From Verrucomicrobiota bacterium (GTDB lineage: Bacteria; Verrucomicrobiota; Kiritimatiellia; CAIQIC01; JAGNIJ01), in NCBI GenBank assembly GCA_022710725.1, contig JAKLGK010000009.1:114036-178035 (forward strand): a stretch of DNA of 64,000 bases. The letters are read 5' to 3'. Both the position numbers and the translations under genes were made by a program. The notes under the pieces are model-generated. The model saw only the letters and a program-made list of their open reading frames with translations, did not search any database and was not told where the DNA came from. Shown piece after piece: positions 1 through 6,763 of the stretch (positions within the stretch are counted from its first letter, which is position 1; each line of letters opens with the position of its first letter).

Positions 1-100
1 CCCGCTCGCCCCCGCGCATGCCGTTGAGCCAGTCGTGGCAGAGCACGACGCGCAGGTCGCGCCAGCCGGACGGGAAGGCCACGGGCGGGATCGCGTTCAC
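1..100 (-). CDS. Glycosyltransferase family 4, N-terminal fragment (runs off left edge)
   Basis: Only the first 33 codons are in the window. The GTG start at 100-98 overlaps the TGA of the preceding glycosyltransferase (97-99) as GTGA, which indicates translational coupling. The visible peptide contains VVLCHDWLNGMRGGER; the HDWL-x-G-MRGGE pattern is typical of the N-terminal donor-side fold of GT4 enzymes that build surface polysaccharides. It would be the fourth gene of the operon starting at the ArsR-type regulator near 2996. The acceptor and donor sugars cannot be told. Confidence 0.75.
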   Translation of the reverse strand, partial: MNAIPPVAFPSGWRDLRVVLCHDWLNGMRGGER

Positions 101-1242
101 GACCGGGCGACCTCCTCGTAGACCCGGAGAATCTCGGCGGCCGCGCGCGCCCAGGTGAACTCCCGCGCGCGCGCCAAGCCCTTGCGGCTCAACTCCGCCG
201 CAACGCCCCGATCCTCGAGCACCCGCCCCAGCGCGTCCGCCGCGGCCTCGGGATCAGCGCCATCCACGAAGAGCGCCGCTTCACCGGCAACCTCGCGAAG
301 GGCGCCGATGTTGCTGCACACCGCCGGCGCGCCACAGGCCATCGCCTCCAGCAAGGTCAGGCCGAAGCCCTCGTAGCGCGACAGCAGAACGAAGACGTCC
401 GCCTGCTGGTATGCGTCCACGAGGTCCGCCCCGCCTGTGTAGCCGGCCCACTCGACCAGGCCCTCCAGCCCCAACTCCCGCGCCCGGCGCGGCGCTTCCG
501 GATAGCGCGGATCCGGCGCGCCGACGATCTTCAGCCGCGCAGCGGGCCCCCCGCGCGAGCGGAGCCGGGCAAAGGCCTCCAGCAGCCCCTCGACATTTTT
601 ATAAGGATCGAACCGGCCGACATAGAGGATGGTTTTGTGCGGAGCGGGCCGGCGGAGCGCAGGGCGGTATTCCGGGGCCACGCCATTGTACACGACACGC
701 ACCCGCGCCTCCCGCTCGCCCGGGATGCGCAGGCTGCGCAGGATGTCCGCCCGGGACGCTTCGCTGACCGTCAGGATGGCGTCCGCCCGCGCGCCGACCT
801 CGAACATGACCCTCCGGAACAGCGGAAACAGGCGGGTTTTGAGAGCCCTGGGCGTGTGTTCCGGGAACAGAAGCGGAATCAGGTCGTGGACGGTGGCGAC
901 GCACTGCACCGCGTGCGCGCGGCCGCGGGGGAAAGCCCGGAACGGGATCATGTAATTGGGGGAATGGAAGACATCGAGCGCAAGCCGTCGGAGGACGGCG
1001 GGCAGCCGCAACTGGCTCCACGGGGAGAACACGCCCCACGGGATCATTTGCGCTCGAAAGCGCGGATGCCCGTCCAAGCCGGCGACTCGCCACACCCGGT
1101 CGCGGATCGCCGGATCGCGGAAGAAGAGCACGAACTCGTGCCCGGTCTCCAGGCGGGCGAACTCGCGGATCAGTTCCGTCGTGTAGGTCCCGATCCCGCT
1201 CAACTCCGGGAAAATCCACCGCGCGTCCAGTCCAATTCGCAT
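97..1242 (-). CDS. Glycosyltransferase family 4
   Basis: A 381-residue GT-B fold enzyme that probably transfers a nucleotide-activated sugar to a growing surface glycan on the cytoplasmic side of the membrane. It begins MRIGLDARW, a common GT4 opening. A mid-protein VHDLIPLLFPE segment, then ILYVGRFDPYKN (start of the donor-binding half) and SRYEGFGLTLLEAM (the E-x7-E retaining-GT signature, near residue 290) support the family. Full length for the family. It is the third gene of the minus-strand run, about 46 bp after the preceding glycosyltransferase, and overlaps the next one by 4 bp. Specific sugar unknown. Confidence 0.88.
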   Translation of the reverse strand: MRIGLDARWIFPELSGIGTYTTELIREFARLETGHEFVLFFRDPAIRDRVWRVAGLDGHPRFRAQMIPWGVFSPWSQLRLPAVLRRLALDVFHSPNYMIPFRAFPRGRAHAVQCVATVHDLIPLLFPEHTPRALKTRLFPLFRRVMFEVGARADAILTVSEASRADILRSLRIPGEREARVRVVYNGVAPEYRPALRRPAPHKTILYVGRFDPYKNVEGLLEAFARLRSRGGPAARLKIVGAPDPRYPEAPRRARELGLEGLVEWAGYTGGADLVDAYQQADVFVLLSRYEGFGLTLLEAMACGAPAVCSNIGALREVAGEAALFVDGADPEAAADALGRVLEDRGVAAELSRKGLARAREFTWARAAAEILRVYEEVARS

Positions 1243-1288
1243 AAATCACCGGCCCTCGACATACAGAAAAAGCCCGGTAAAGAAAAGG

Positions 1289-2395
1289 CTACAGTCCGCG
1301 GTACACCTGCCAGGTGCGCCGGGCGGTCTCGTCCCAACTGAACCGGCGCGCCTGCCGGAACCCGCGCTCCTTGAGTTCCGCGCGGCGGGCCGTGTCGGTC
1401 AGCAGTCGATCCGCGCGCGCGGTCCACTCCCCGGCGTCGTATCCGGCGACCAGTTCGGCCGCCTCGCCGAGGACCTCGGGCAGCGAGCCCGTGGTGGCCG
1501 CCACGACGGGAACACCGCAGGCCATGGCCTCCAGCGGAGTAAAGCCGAAGCCTTCGTACAGCGAGGGGAAGACAAACAGCTCCGCGCCGGCATAGAGGGC
1601 GGCTAGGTGCTTTTCCGTCACGTAGCGCAGGTGCCGGATGCGCGGCGCGCGGGTCGATCGCCGGATGCGATCGAGGATCGGTTCGTATTTCCAGCCCATT
1701 GCCCCGGCGATCACCAGGTCGCCGTCGAACTTCATCCGTTCAAACACTTCGACCAGAAATCCGATATTCTTCCGGGGTTCGAGCGTCCCAACGGTCAGCA
1801 GGTACGGGCGGTCGAGTCCGAGTTCGCGCTGCGTCGCGGCCACGGAATCGGCGCAGGGCGCCGCCCAGGCGGAGGACATTCCGGATGGAATGGCAAAAAT
1901 CCGCGACTCGGGAACTCCGAGTCTCTCATGGATTTCGTGGGCCACGAAGTTGGAGACCGCGATGATGGCGTCGGCCCGCTGGACGGTCTTCCCTATTTGC
2001 GCCGTCAGGTAGTCCAGGTTGCGTCGCTCGGTGGTCTCCGGGAACCGCTGGAAGGCGAGGTCGTGAATCGTCACCACGGCCTTCCCTCGCGCCAGCGGCG
2101 GGACGATGAAATTGGGAAAGTGATACACGTCGGCCCGCCCGGCGAACCAGTCGAAGGGGGGCCAGTCGAGTCGCTTCCACGCCTGCTGAACCAGCATCCC
2201 GGGGCACCAGCGAACGGCCTGCCGGGTCGCGTTCGGCACGGGAAACGGGTCCCCCCGCCCCTTGAAATCAAAAAAGAAAAGTGACAGCGCGTCGTCCCCG
2301 GCCTGCAGGCCAAGGTGCTCCACCAGGGACTTCGTATAGCGACCCACTCCGGCCCGCTGGGCCACGGCCGCCTGGATATCCACGCATACTTTCAT
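1289..2395 (-). CDS. Glycosyltransferase family 4
   Basis: A 368-residue GT4 enzyme. The frame is open further upstream to 2515, but the first 40 residues of that longer reading look unlike protein and overlap the upstream regulator. The start is therefore placed at the ATG at 2395, giving MKVCVDIQAAVAQRAGVGRY, a usual GT4 N-terminus with the glycine-rich loop. The donor-binding half shows LLTVGTLEPRKN and the signature SLYEGFGFTPLEAM. It lies 25 bp downstream of the ArsR-type regulator and is probably co-transcribed with it and the two following glycosyltransferases. Likely role: surface polysaccharide assembly. Sugar specificity unknown. Confidence 0.87.
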   Translation of the reverse strand: MKVCVDIQAAVAQRAGVGRYTKSLVEHLGLQAGDDALSLFFFDFKGRGDPFPVPNATRQAVRWCPGMLVQQAWKRLDWPPFDWFAGRADVYHFPNFIVPPLARGKAVVTIHDLAFQRFPETTERRNLDYLTAQIGKTVQRADAIIAVSNFVAHEIHERLGVPESRIFAIPSGMSSAWAAPCADSVAATQRELGLDRPYLLTVGTLEPRKNIGFLVEVFERMKFDGDLVIAGAMGWKYEPILDRIRRSTRAPRIRHLRYVTEKHLAALYAGAELFVFPSLYEGFGFTPLEAMACGVPVVAATTGSLPEVLGEAAELVAGYDAGEWTARADRLLTDTARRAELKERGFRQARRFSWDETARRTWQVYRGL

Positions 2396-2420
2396 GGGGT
2401 TTGGCCGTCCCGCGGCACAG

Positions 2421-2996
2421 CTACCGCTGAGGCGTCTCCGCCAGCAATCCCAGCAGGCATCGCGCCAGGGGATGCGGATCGGCAATGAAATGATACACGC
2501 CCTGCTTTCGGACAACGAGTCCCCGCGCGCGGAGGTGGCGCAGATGGCGCGACAGCGAAATGCGCGGCATCCGGGTCTCGGTCACCAAGCGAGAGAAGTC
2601 GAGGGGTTGGACGAGAAGGGCCTGTGCGATCCGCAAGCGCCTCGGATGGGTCAGCGCGGACGCGATGCGCAGGCACTCGGCATCCGCGCCCGGGCGGGAG
2701 CGGGCCAGGGCGGTCCGCAACGCCTGCACGATCGGTTTGGCGGACGGCACGCGGGGATCGGCCGCCGGGGCATAGCGGACCCAACGCCCATGGCGGGTTG
2801 CCTTCAGGAGGCCCCGGGCCTGAAGCCGTCGCAGTTCCTGGCTGGCGCGGCTGCGGCCGATCTTCAGGGCCGCCGCCACTTCGCCAACCGATTGATGGGG
2901 ATCGCGGCACAACCGGCCGAACATGCGCAGACGCGTGGGGCCGGCCAGGACGCGGCATGTGCGCCAAAGCGTCGGACTCAATTCGATGGAGTTCAT
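2421..2996 (-). CDS. Tandem (two-domain) ArsR-family winged-helix regulator
   Basis: This 191-residue protein contains two ArsR-like winged-helix domains in one chain: about residues 8-75 (LAGPTRLRMFGRL opening, recognition helix SRASQELRRLQARGLL) and about 100-175 (LTHPRRLRIAQALL, recognition helix ISLSRHLRHLRARGLV). Ordinary ArsR proteins are about 100 residues and dimerise, so this looks like a covalently joined pseudo-dimer. No conserved metal-binding Cys cluster is visible in either domain, so a metal sensor role is not supported. The ATG at 2996-2994 touches a perfect palindrome, with no Shine-Dalgarno sequence between. It is first in a run with three glycosyltransferases, so it probably controls itself and surface glycan synthesis. 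Confidence 0.85.
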   Translation of the reverse strand: MNSIELSPTLWRTCRVLAGPTRLRMFGRLCRDPHQSVGEVAAALKIGRSRASQELRRLQARGLLKATRHGRWVRYAPAADPRVPSAKPIVQALRTALARSRPGADAECLRIASALTHPRRLRIAQALLVQPLDFSRLVTETRMPRISLSRHLRHLRARGLVVRKQGVYHFIADPHPLARCLLGLLAETPQR

Positions 2997-3023
2997 GTAT
3001 CACAGTTTATAAACTGTGATACA
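2996..3023. promoter_or_regulatory. Perfect 28-bp palindrome, probable operator 1
   Basis: Left arm TGTATCACAGTTTA, right arm its exact reverse complement. Its first base is the A of the regulator's start codon on the minus strand, so a bound protein would cover the translation start and probably the transcription start. The 24-bp core recurs at 3076-3099. AT-rich in a GC-rich setting. Confidence 0.8.
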
Positions 3024-3075
3024 CGCGTCAATCATCAATATTTCCTAACGAAATCGCGCTATCCCGCGGCCATAA

Positions 3076-3099
3076 TATCACAGTTTATAAACTGTGATA
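3076..3099. promoter_or_regulatory. Perfect 24-bp palindrome, probable operator 2
   Basis: Identical to the 24-bp core of the palindrome at 2996-3023 (arm TATCACAGTTTA). The two centres are 78 bp apart, roughly seven and a half helical turns. Two identical sites upstream of an ArsR-type gene suggest autoregulation, possibly by looping. Inference from sequence symmetry only. Confidence 0.75.
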
Positions 3100-3124
3100 C
3101 CTGGCCTGTTCAACGAATCGGGGC

Positions 3125-3139
3125 TCCTCGCCGCGAGGA
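3125..3139 (-). terminator. Short GC hairpin after the prepilin-like gene
   Basis: TCCTCG-CCG-CGAGGA, six perfect pairs, just past the TAG of the prepilin-like gene. No T-tract follows, so termination is only a possibility; flanking bases give an imperfect extension of the stem. Confidence 0.3.
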
Positions 3140-3146
3140 CCGCCCG

Positions 3147-4007
3147 CTACAGCGGATCAAACAACGAGTTGTCGGCCGGTCCGAACCAGCCGAGGCCGGA
3201 GGCAGGATTGCCCAGCGCTTGCGTCTCCCACGTGACGTGTCCGTCGCACCAGACCACGCCGGCCCGCCCGCCGTGACGGAAGTGAACGGACGGCCGCGAG
3301 GGGCCATACAGTTGCGCGGGCGTGCGGCCGACAAAATAATACGCCTCGGCGAAGGAGTACTCGATGAACCATCGCGGGTCATTGTACGGCTGACCGAAGG
3401 CCGCGTCGGCGAACATCACCGTCCGCGCCGGATTCCGAATTGCCCCGGGAAACATCCCCTGCTGCATCGCCGCCGAGCCGTATCCCAGAAGATATACCCG
3501 CGAACCGACCCCGCGATCGTTGTATCCATACCCGCCGCACGCCGACTCGAAGGCGTTGGCCGCCGCGTCCCGCCGGTAGTCCGGAAAGGAGGGGCAGCGC
3601 CGGGCCCGCCCATCCTCCAGGAACCGCGCCAGCGGGCCCAACGAGCCTTCAAACGCGCCCGAACCGGACGACCGCACCCCGTGCCAGCGCCGGCGGTTCG
3701 GCCCCATGATGTCCGGCGCCGCCGCCACGTAACTTCCGTTCTCCGCCGCGTAGGCCGCGTTGGCGACGAATAACTGCCGCAGGTTCGATCCGCACTGCGC
3801 CCGGCGGCCGGCCTCGATACTTCGAATCACCCATGGGACCAGGGCCGCCGCCAGCACGAAGAGGATCGCCACCACCACGAGCAGCTCGACCAGGGAAAAC
3901 CCGGGTTTTCCAATGTTTGGAAAAGAAGGTTTGCGGTTTTTCCAATCATTGGAAAACTCCGCTCGGCCCGCGGGAGCGCGGGCCCCCCATGGGGCGCACG
4001 CCGTCAC
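3147..4007 (-). CDS. Prepilin-like protein with N-terminal methylation motif and H-X9-DG tail
   Basis: The 286-residue product carries a type IV prepilin signal, [19 protein letters not shown], about 40 residues in, followed by a pilin-like helix and an exported domain. Near the C-terminus [17 protein letters not shown] matches the H-X9-DG pattern common in PVC-group prepilin-like proteins. Expected fate: cleavage before the Phe of the motif, methylation, and insertion in the inner membrane or a pseudopilus. The GTG start at 4007 overlaps the TGA of the DUF4465 gene (GTGA), so it is translationally coupled and lies under the same cobalamin riboswitch. The unusually long region before the signal is made of three palindromes (3906-3984) read as protein, so translation may really begin elsewhere. 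Confidence 0.82.
   Translation of the reverse strand: MTACAPWGARAPAGRAEFSNDWKNRKPSFPNIGKPGFSLVELLVVVAILFVLAAALVPWVIRSIEAGRRAQCGSNLRQLFVANAAYAAENGSYVAAAPDIMGPNRRRWHGVRSSGSGAFEGSLGPLARFLEDGRARRCPSFPDYRRDAAANAFESACGGYGYNDRGVGSRVYLLGYGSAAMQQGMFPGAIRNPARTVMFADAAFGQPYNDPRWFIEYSFAEAYYFVGRTPAQLYGPSRPSVHFRHGGRAGVVWCDGHVTWETQALGNPASGLGWFGPADNSLFDPL
3906..3984. repeat. Composite palindromic repeat inside the 5' end of the prepilin gene
   Basis: Three inverted repeats in a row: TTTTCCAA-TGT-TTGGAAAA at 3906-3924, TTTTCCAA-TCA-TTGGAAAA at 3938-3956, and GGCCCGCG-GGAG-CGCGGGCC at 3965-3984. The first two are near-identical and AT-rich. They are translated as FPNIGK and FSNDWK in the leader of the prepilin. 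The arrangement looks like a dispersed repeat unit that has settled at the start of the gene. Elsewhere in the genome it may act as a transcription terminator or a protein-binding site. Confidence 0.75.
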
Positions 4008-5578
4008 GGCAGCAGCGTCCTCCGCAAACGATAGAACCGGCCGGATGCCGGAGGAGCGGGATCGTCCAGCTCGACCCGCTCATTGCGGCCAGTGACCGAT
4101 AGAACGGTCGTCCACCCGTCTCCCGCCAGATCCCCGGAAGCCTGCAATTCATAGAGCCAGTTGGTGAAGGCCTGGCAGGCAAAACGGCCCCTGTCGGCCG
4201 AAGCCGGCTCGCAATCCATGCGGTAGTTGATGACGCCCACGGCATCCAAGTCGAATCCCGCAGAACCCTCGGTGGGATACGGGTCATAAATGGCCCGCCC
4301 GAAGGAGTCGCTGCAAGAGCCGTCGCCGACGATGTCCACGAGCCGAACGTGGCGGACATCCATGACATCCAGGAGCGGGGATACGCCGGCCAACTGTCGC
4401 AAATCGAACGGCGTGCCGTATTGGCGCCGGTACTGGCCGGCCAGCCCGGCGATATTCGTGGACTGAACCTCCCCGCCCCAGAACGGCACGGTGTTGGTCG
4501 CCAGCGTCTGATTCGGAAAACGGGAAAAGTGGTTCCCGTCGCTTGACACCTCGACCCAGGCCAACTCGAGGAAGAAATCGTTCAACGCGTTCTCGAACAC
4601 GGCAAAATCCGGGCCCGGACCGTCGGCCAGCGGGACATCGAACGTCATGGTGATGGAACCCCCGTCTCCAAGGCAGACGATGCCGTTCGTCTCTTCCACG
4701 TCCGACGGCCCCATGGCATTCCCCGGCGTCTGCCATGACGGATCACAGCCGGGTCCCGCATTGTACTGGGTCCAACCGGTCGCCCATGTCACAATGCGCC
4801 GCTCCGTCCACGCCACGGCGGCCGAAGAGCACTCCCCCGCCGCCGGCGCGTAGGTGAAGACCAGGCCGTCGAGCGCGAAATAGGCTGGCGTGTTCATCCC
4901 CCACGCGCCCGTGTCGCTGGACGACAGGGAAAAATGCAGCGTGGCGACCTCCGCCCCGAACGACGAGAGGTCGACCCATTGCCACGCGGACTGGATAAAG
5001 TCCTGCGCGTTGTTCGTGAACCGGTAGTCGGCCAGGTAGTGATTCGTGACGCCGACCACCTGCCCGTCGAGGTCGCGGCCGGTGACGGTGAGCCGGAACC
5101 AGTCCGGGTCGTCGCCCGTCGCTCCGCCGAACTTCTTGGAAAAACCGTACTCGTCGCCATCGCGCATGGTCAGGGCGGCGTACGTGGTGTTGTTGACGTA
5201 GAAGCCGCGCACCCAGGCGGGCAACGGGAGCGTGATGATGTCCGCCTCCTCGCCGTACGTGTCGTCGTAGGCCACGGCATACGTGCCCGCTCCCCCGAGA
5301 CCCGTCCCGGCAAAGACGGCGTACTGGTTGAGCCACCCGGCCGTGTTGGTGTCGTTGACGTTGGAGAGCGCGAACCCGCTCCAGTTGCCCCACGCGGGAT
5401 CGTAGCGGTTCCTGAAAAAAACGGTCCGGCTGGTGACGCCGCCGGAGAGATCGGAGCCGTTCCATGCGGATTGCGCCGGGAGCGGATGATCCTCGAAATC
5501 CGCGTTCAGGGCGGGGGCGACCACAGGCAGACCGGTCGCCAGACCGGTGGTCAGGAAACGAACAAGGGACTTTCTCAC
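4004..5578 (-). CDS. Secreted DUF4465 protein, riboswitch-controlled, probable cobalamin-related surface protein
   Basis: With the GTG start at 5578 the product is 524 residues and opens with a clean signal peptide ([16 protein letters not shown], ending near a P-ALNA site). The frame is open up to an ATG at 5617, but the extra 13 residues ([13 protein letters not shown]) fall in the riboswitch expression platform and would spoil the signal. Residues about 20-240 resemble DUF4465 ([32 protein letters not shown]). A second domain has the motifs [14 protein letters not shown] and [13 protein letters not shown]. The last 60 residues form the FYRLR module seen in other secreted proteins here. A cobalamin riboswitch sits directly upstream. 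DUF4465-type proteins occur in B12 uptake loci of Bacteroidetes, so capture of corrinoids at the cell surface is plausible but unproven. Confidence 0.82.
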   Translation of the reverse strand: MRKSLVRFLTTGLATGLPVVAPALNADFEDHPLPAQSAWNGSDLSGGVTSRTVFFRNRYDPAWGNWSGFALSNVNDTNTAGWLNQYAVFAGTGLGGAGTYAVAYDDTYGEEADIITLPLPAWVRGFYVNNTTYAALTMRDGDEYGFSKKFGGATGDDPDWFRLTVTGRDLDGQVVGVTNHYLADYRFTNNAQDFIQSAWQWVDLSSFGAEVATLHFSLSSSDTGAWGMNTPAYFALDGLVFTYAPAAGECSSAAVAWTERRIVTWATGWTQYNAGPGCDPSWQTPGNAMGPSDVEETNGIVCLGDGGSITMTFDVPLADGPGPDFAVFENALNDFFLELAWVEVSSDGNHFSRFPNQTLATNTVPFWGGEVQSTNIAGLAGQYRRQYGTPFDLRQLAGVSPLLDVMDVRHVRLVDIVGDGSCSDSFGRAIYDPYPTEGSAGFDLDAVGVINYRMDCEPASADRGRFACQAFTNWLYELQASGDLAGDGWTTVLSVTGRNERVELDDPAPPASGRFYRLRRTLLP

Positions 5579-5589
5579 GGACGCCTTTC

Positions 5590-5608
5590 TGCCCCTCGTG
5601 CGGGGGCA
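5590..5608 (-). promoter_or_regulatory. Hairpin between riboswitch and start codon (candidate expression platform)
   Basis: TGCCCC (5590-5595) pairs with GGGGCA (5603-5608) across a 7-nt loop. On the minus strand it lies between the B12 box and the GTG at 5578 and overlaps the purine-rich GGGGCAGAAAGG that could serve as ribosome binding site. Translational control by sequestration is therefore possible. Confidence 0.45.
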
Positions 5609-5620
5609 TATGGGCAACGG

Positions 5621-5815
5621 GAAAAACTCGTCTTCTGGCTCCCGGCTTCAGGCCTCGCCCCGCCTTCCGGAAGGAGTTGTTGCCTCCCGTGGCTTGTGGG
5701 GTTTGTAGCCGGTTACAGCGGCGCGACCGCGTCCGATTCGCACGGACTTCCGTTCGCTTTTCCCGCGCACAGTTTCAACAAAGAACCGGGAGGACGGTAC
5801 CGGAGCCACGCCCCT
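5621..5815 (-). promoter_or_regulatory. Cobalamin (B12) riboswitch
   Basis: Read on the minus strand, the segment has the ordered conserved blocks of the adenosylcobalamin-type riboswitch (Rfam RF00174): an AAGTCCGTGCGAATCGGACGC-like stem (about 5730-5755), GCCGCTGTAACC (5711-5722 on the plus strand as ggttacagcggc), GCCAC followed by GGAAGGC, and the B12 box AGCCAGAAGACGAG (5627-5640). It lies between metF and the DUF4465 gene, in the orientation of the latter, so it should repress DUF4465 and the coupled prepilin when cobalamin is plentiful. The 5' limit is approximate. A covariance-model search would settle it. Confidence 0.88.
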
Positions 5816-5853
5816 CACGTCAAGCCCGGGCAGTCCTCGGCAAGCGAAGGCCC

Positions 5854-6732
5854 CTACCCGGCGCGGCGAAGGGAGGCTATCAGCGGCGCGGCGTGCGCCC
5901 GGTTGAGGACGTAGAGATGTATCCCCGGCACGCCGTCTCGGAGCAACTGCTCGACCTGCTCCTGCGCCCAGGCCATGCCGACCTGCGCGGCGGCCGCATC
6001 ATCCGCGGCCGCGGCGAGCCGCGTGGCCAGCGGGCCGGGAAAAGTCGCGCCGCAGACCGCCGTGAACCGCTGGATCTGCCGGTGCGACAGCGCCGGCATG
6101 ATCCCCGGGAGGATCGGCTGCGTAACGCCCGCTTCCCGGCACCGCCGGACGTAGTCGGCGTAAAAACGGTTCTCGAAGAACAACTGCGTGGTGATGAAAT
6201 CCCCGCCGGCGGCCAGCTTGGCCTTCATGTTCGCGATATCCGCCGGCAGACTGGCAGCCTCCGGATGCTTTTCCGGGTAGCCCGCGACCCCGCAGCAGAA
6301 ATCGGCATGCCGGCCCTTGAGCAGCGCCACGAGGTCGGAGGCGTGCGCCAGGCCGTCCTTCGCCACGCGGAAAACGGTCTCGCCCTTCGGCGGATCGCCG
6401 CGCAGGGTCATGATGTTGCGATAGCCTCGACGGTGCAACTCATCGGCGTATTCCAAGAGTTCCGCGCGGCTGGAGCCGACGCAGGTGAGGTGCGGCATGA
6501 CGACGGCGAAGCCCATCCCGCGCAGCAGTTCGCACACCTCCAGCGTCCGCTCGCGGGTCGAACCGCCCGCACCGTAGGTCACCGTCACGAAATCCGGGCG
6601 CGCGGCGACGAGCTGTCCGGCGGCCTTCCGCAGCGTGTCCAGGCCCTTTTCGTCCTTCGGCGGAAAGAACTCGAAGGAGAGCAACGGGCGCGCGGCGCGC
6701 CGGAGCAATTCGGCAATGGTTGTATCGGGCAT
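5854..6732 (-). CDS. metF: 5,10-methylenetetrahydrofolate reductase
   Basis: A 292-residue TIM-barrel flavoenzyme that reduces 5,10-methylene-THF to 5-methyl-THF, the methyl donor for methionine synthesis. Diagnostic segments are LLSFEFFPPK (catalytic Glu), FVTVTYGAGGS, MTLRGDPP, GVAGYPEKHPE and FITTQLFFENRFY. Length matches bacterial MetF. The ATG at 6732 gives MPDTTIAELL. It stands upstream of the B12 riboswitch in the same direction. The pairing is suggestive, because 5-methyl-THF is used by cobalamin-dependent MetH, but no metH is in the window. Confidence 0.95.
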   Translation of the reverse strand: MPDTTIAELLRRAARPLLSFEFFPPKDEKGLDTLRKAAGQLVAARPDFVTVTYGAGGSTRERTLEVCELLRGMGFAVVMPHLTCVGSSRAELLEYADELHRRGYRNIMTLRGDPPKGETVFRVAKDGLAHASDLVALLKGRHADFCCGVAGYPEKHPEAASLPADIANMKAKLAAGGDFITTQLFFENRFYADYVRRCREAGVTQPILPGIMPALSHRQIQRFTAVCGATFPGPLATRLAAAADDAAAAQVGMAWAQEQVEQLLRDGVPGIHLYVLNRAHAAPLIASLRRAG

Positions 6733-6763
6733 GGAGGCTACCCTAGCGGTTTTCCGCCGGACG

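Noticed and set aside
2421..2996. Classic metal-sensing ArsR repressor
   Set aside because: No CxC or similar Cys cluster in either winged-helix domain, and neighbours are glycosyltransferases rather than metal-efflux genes.
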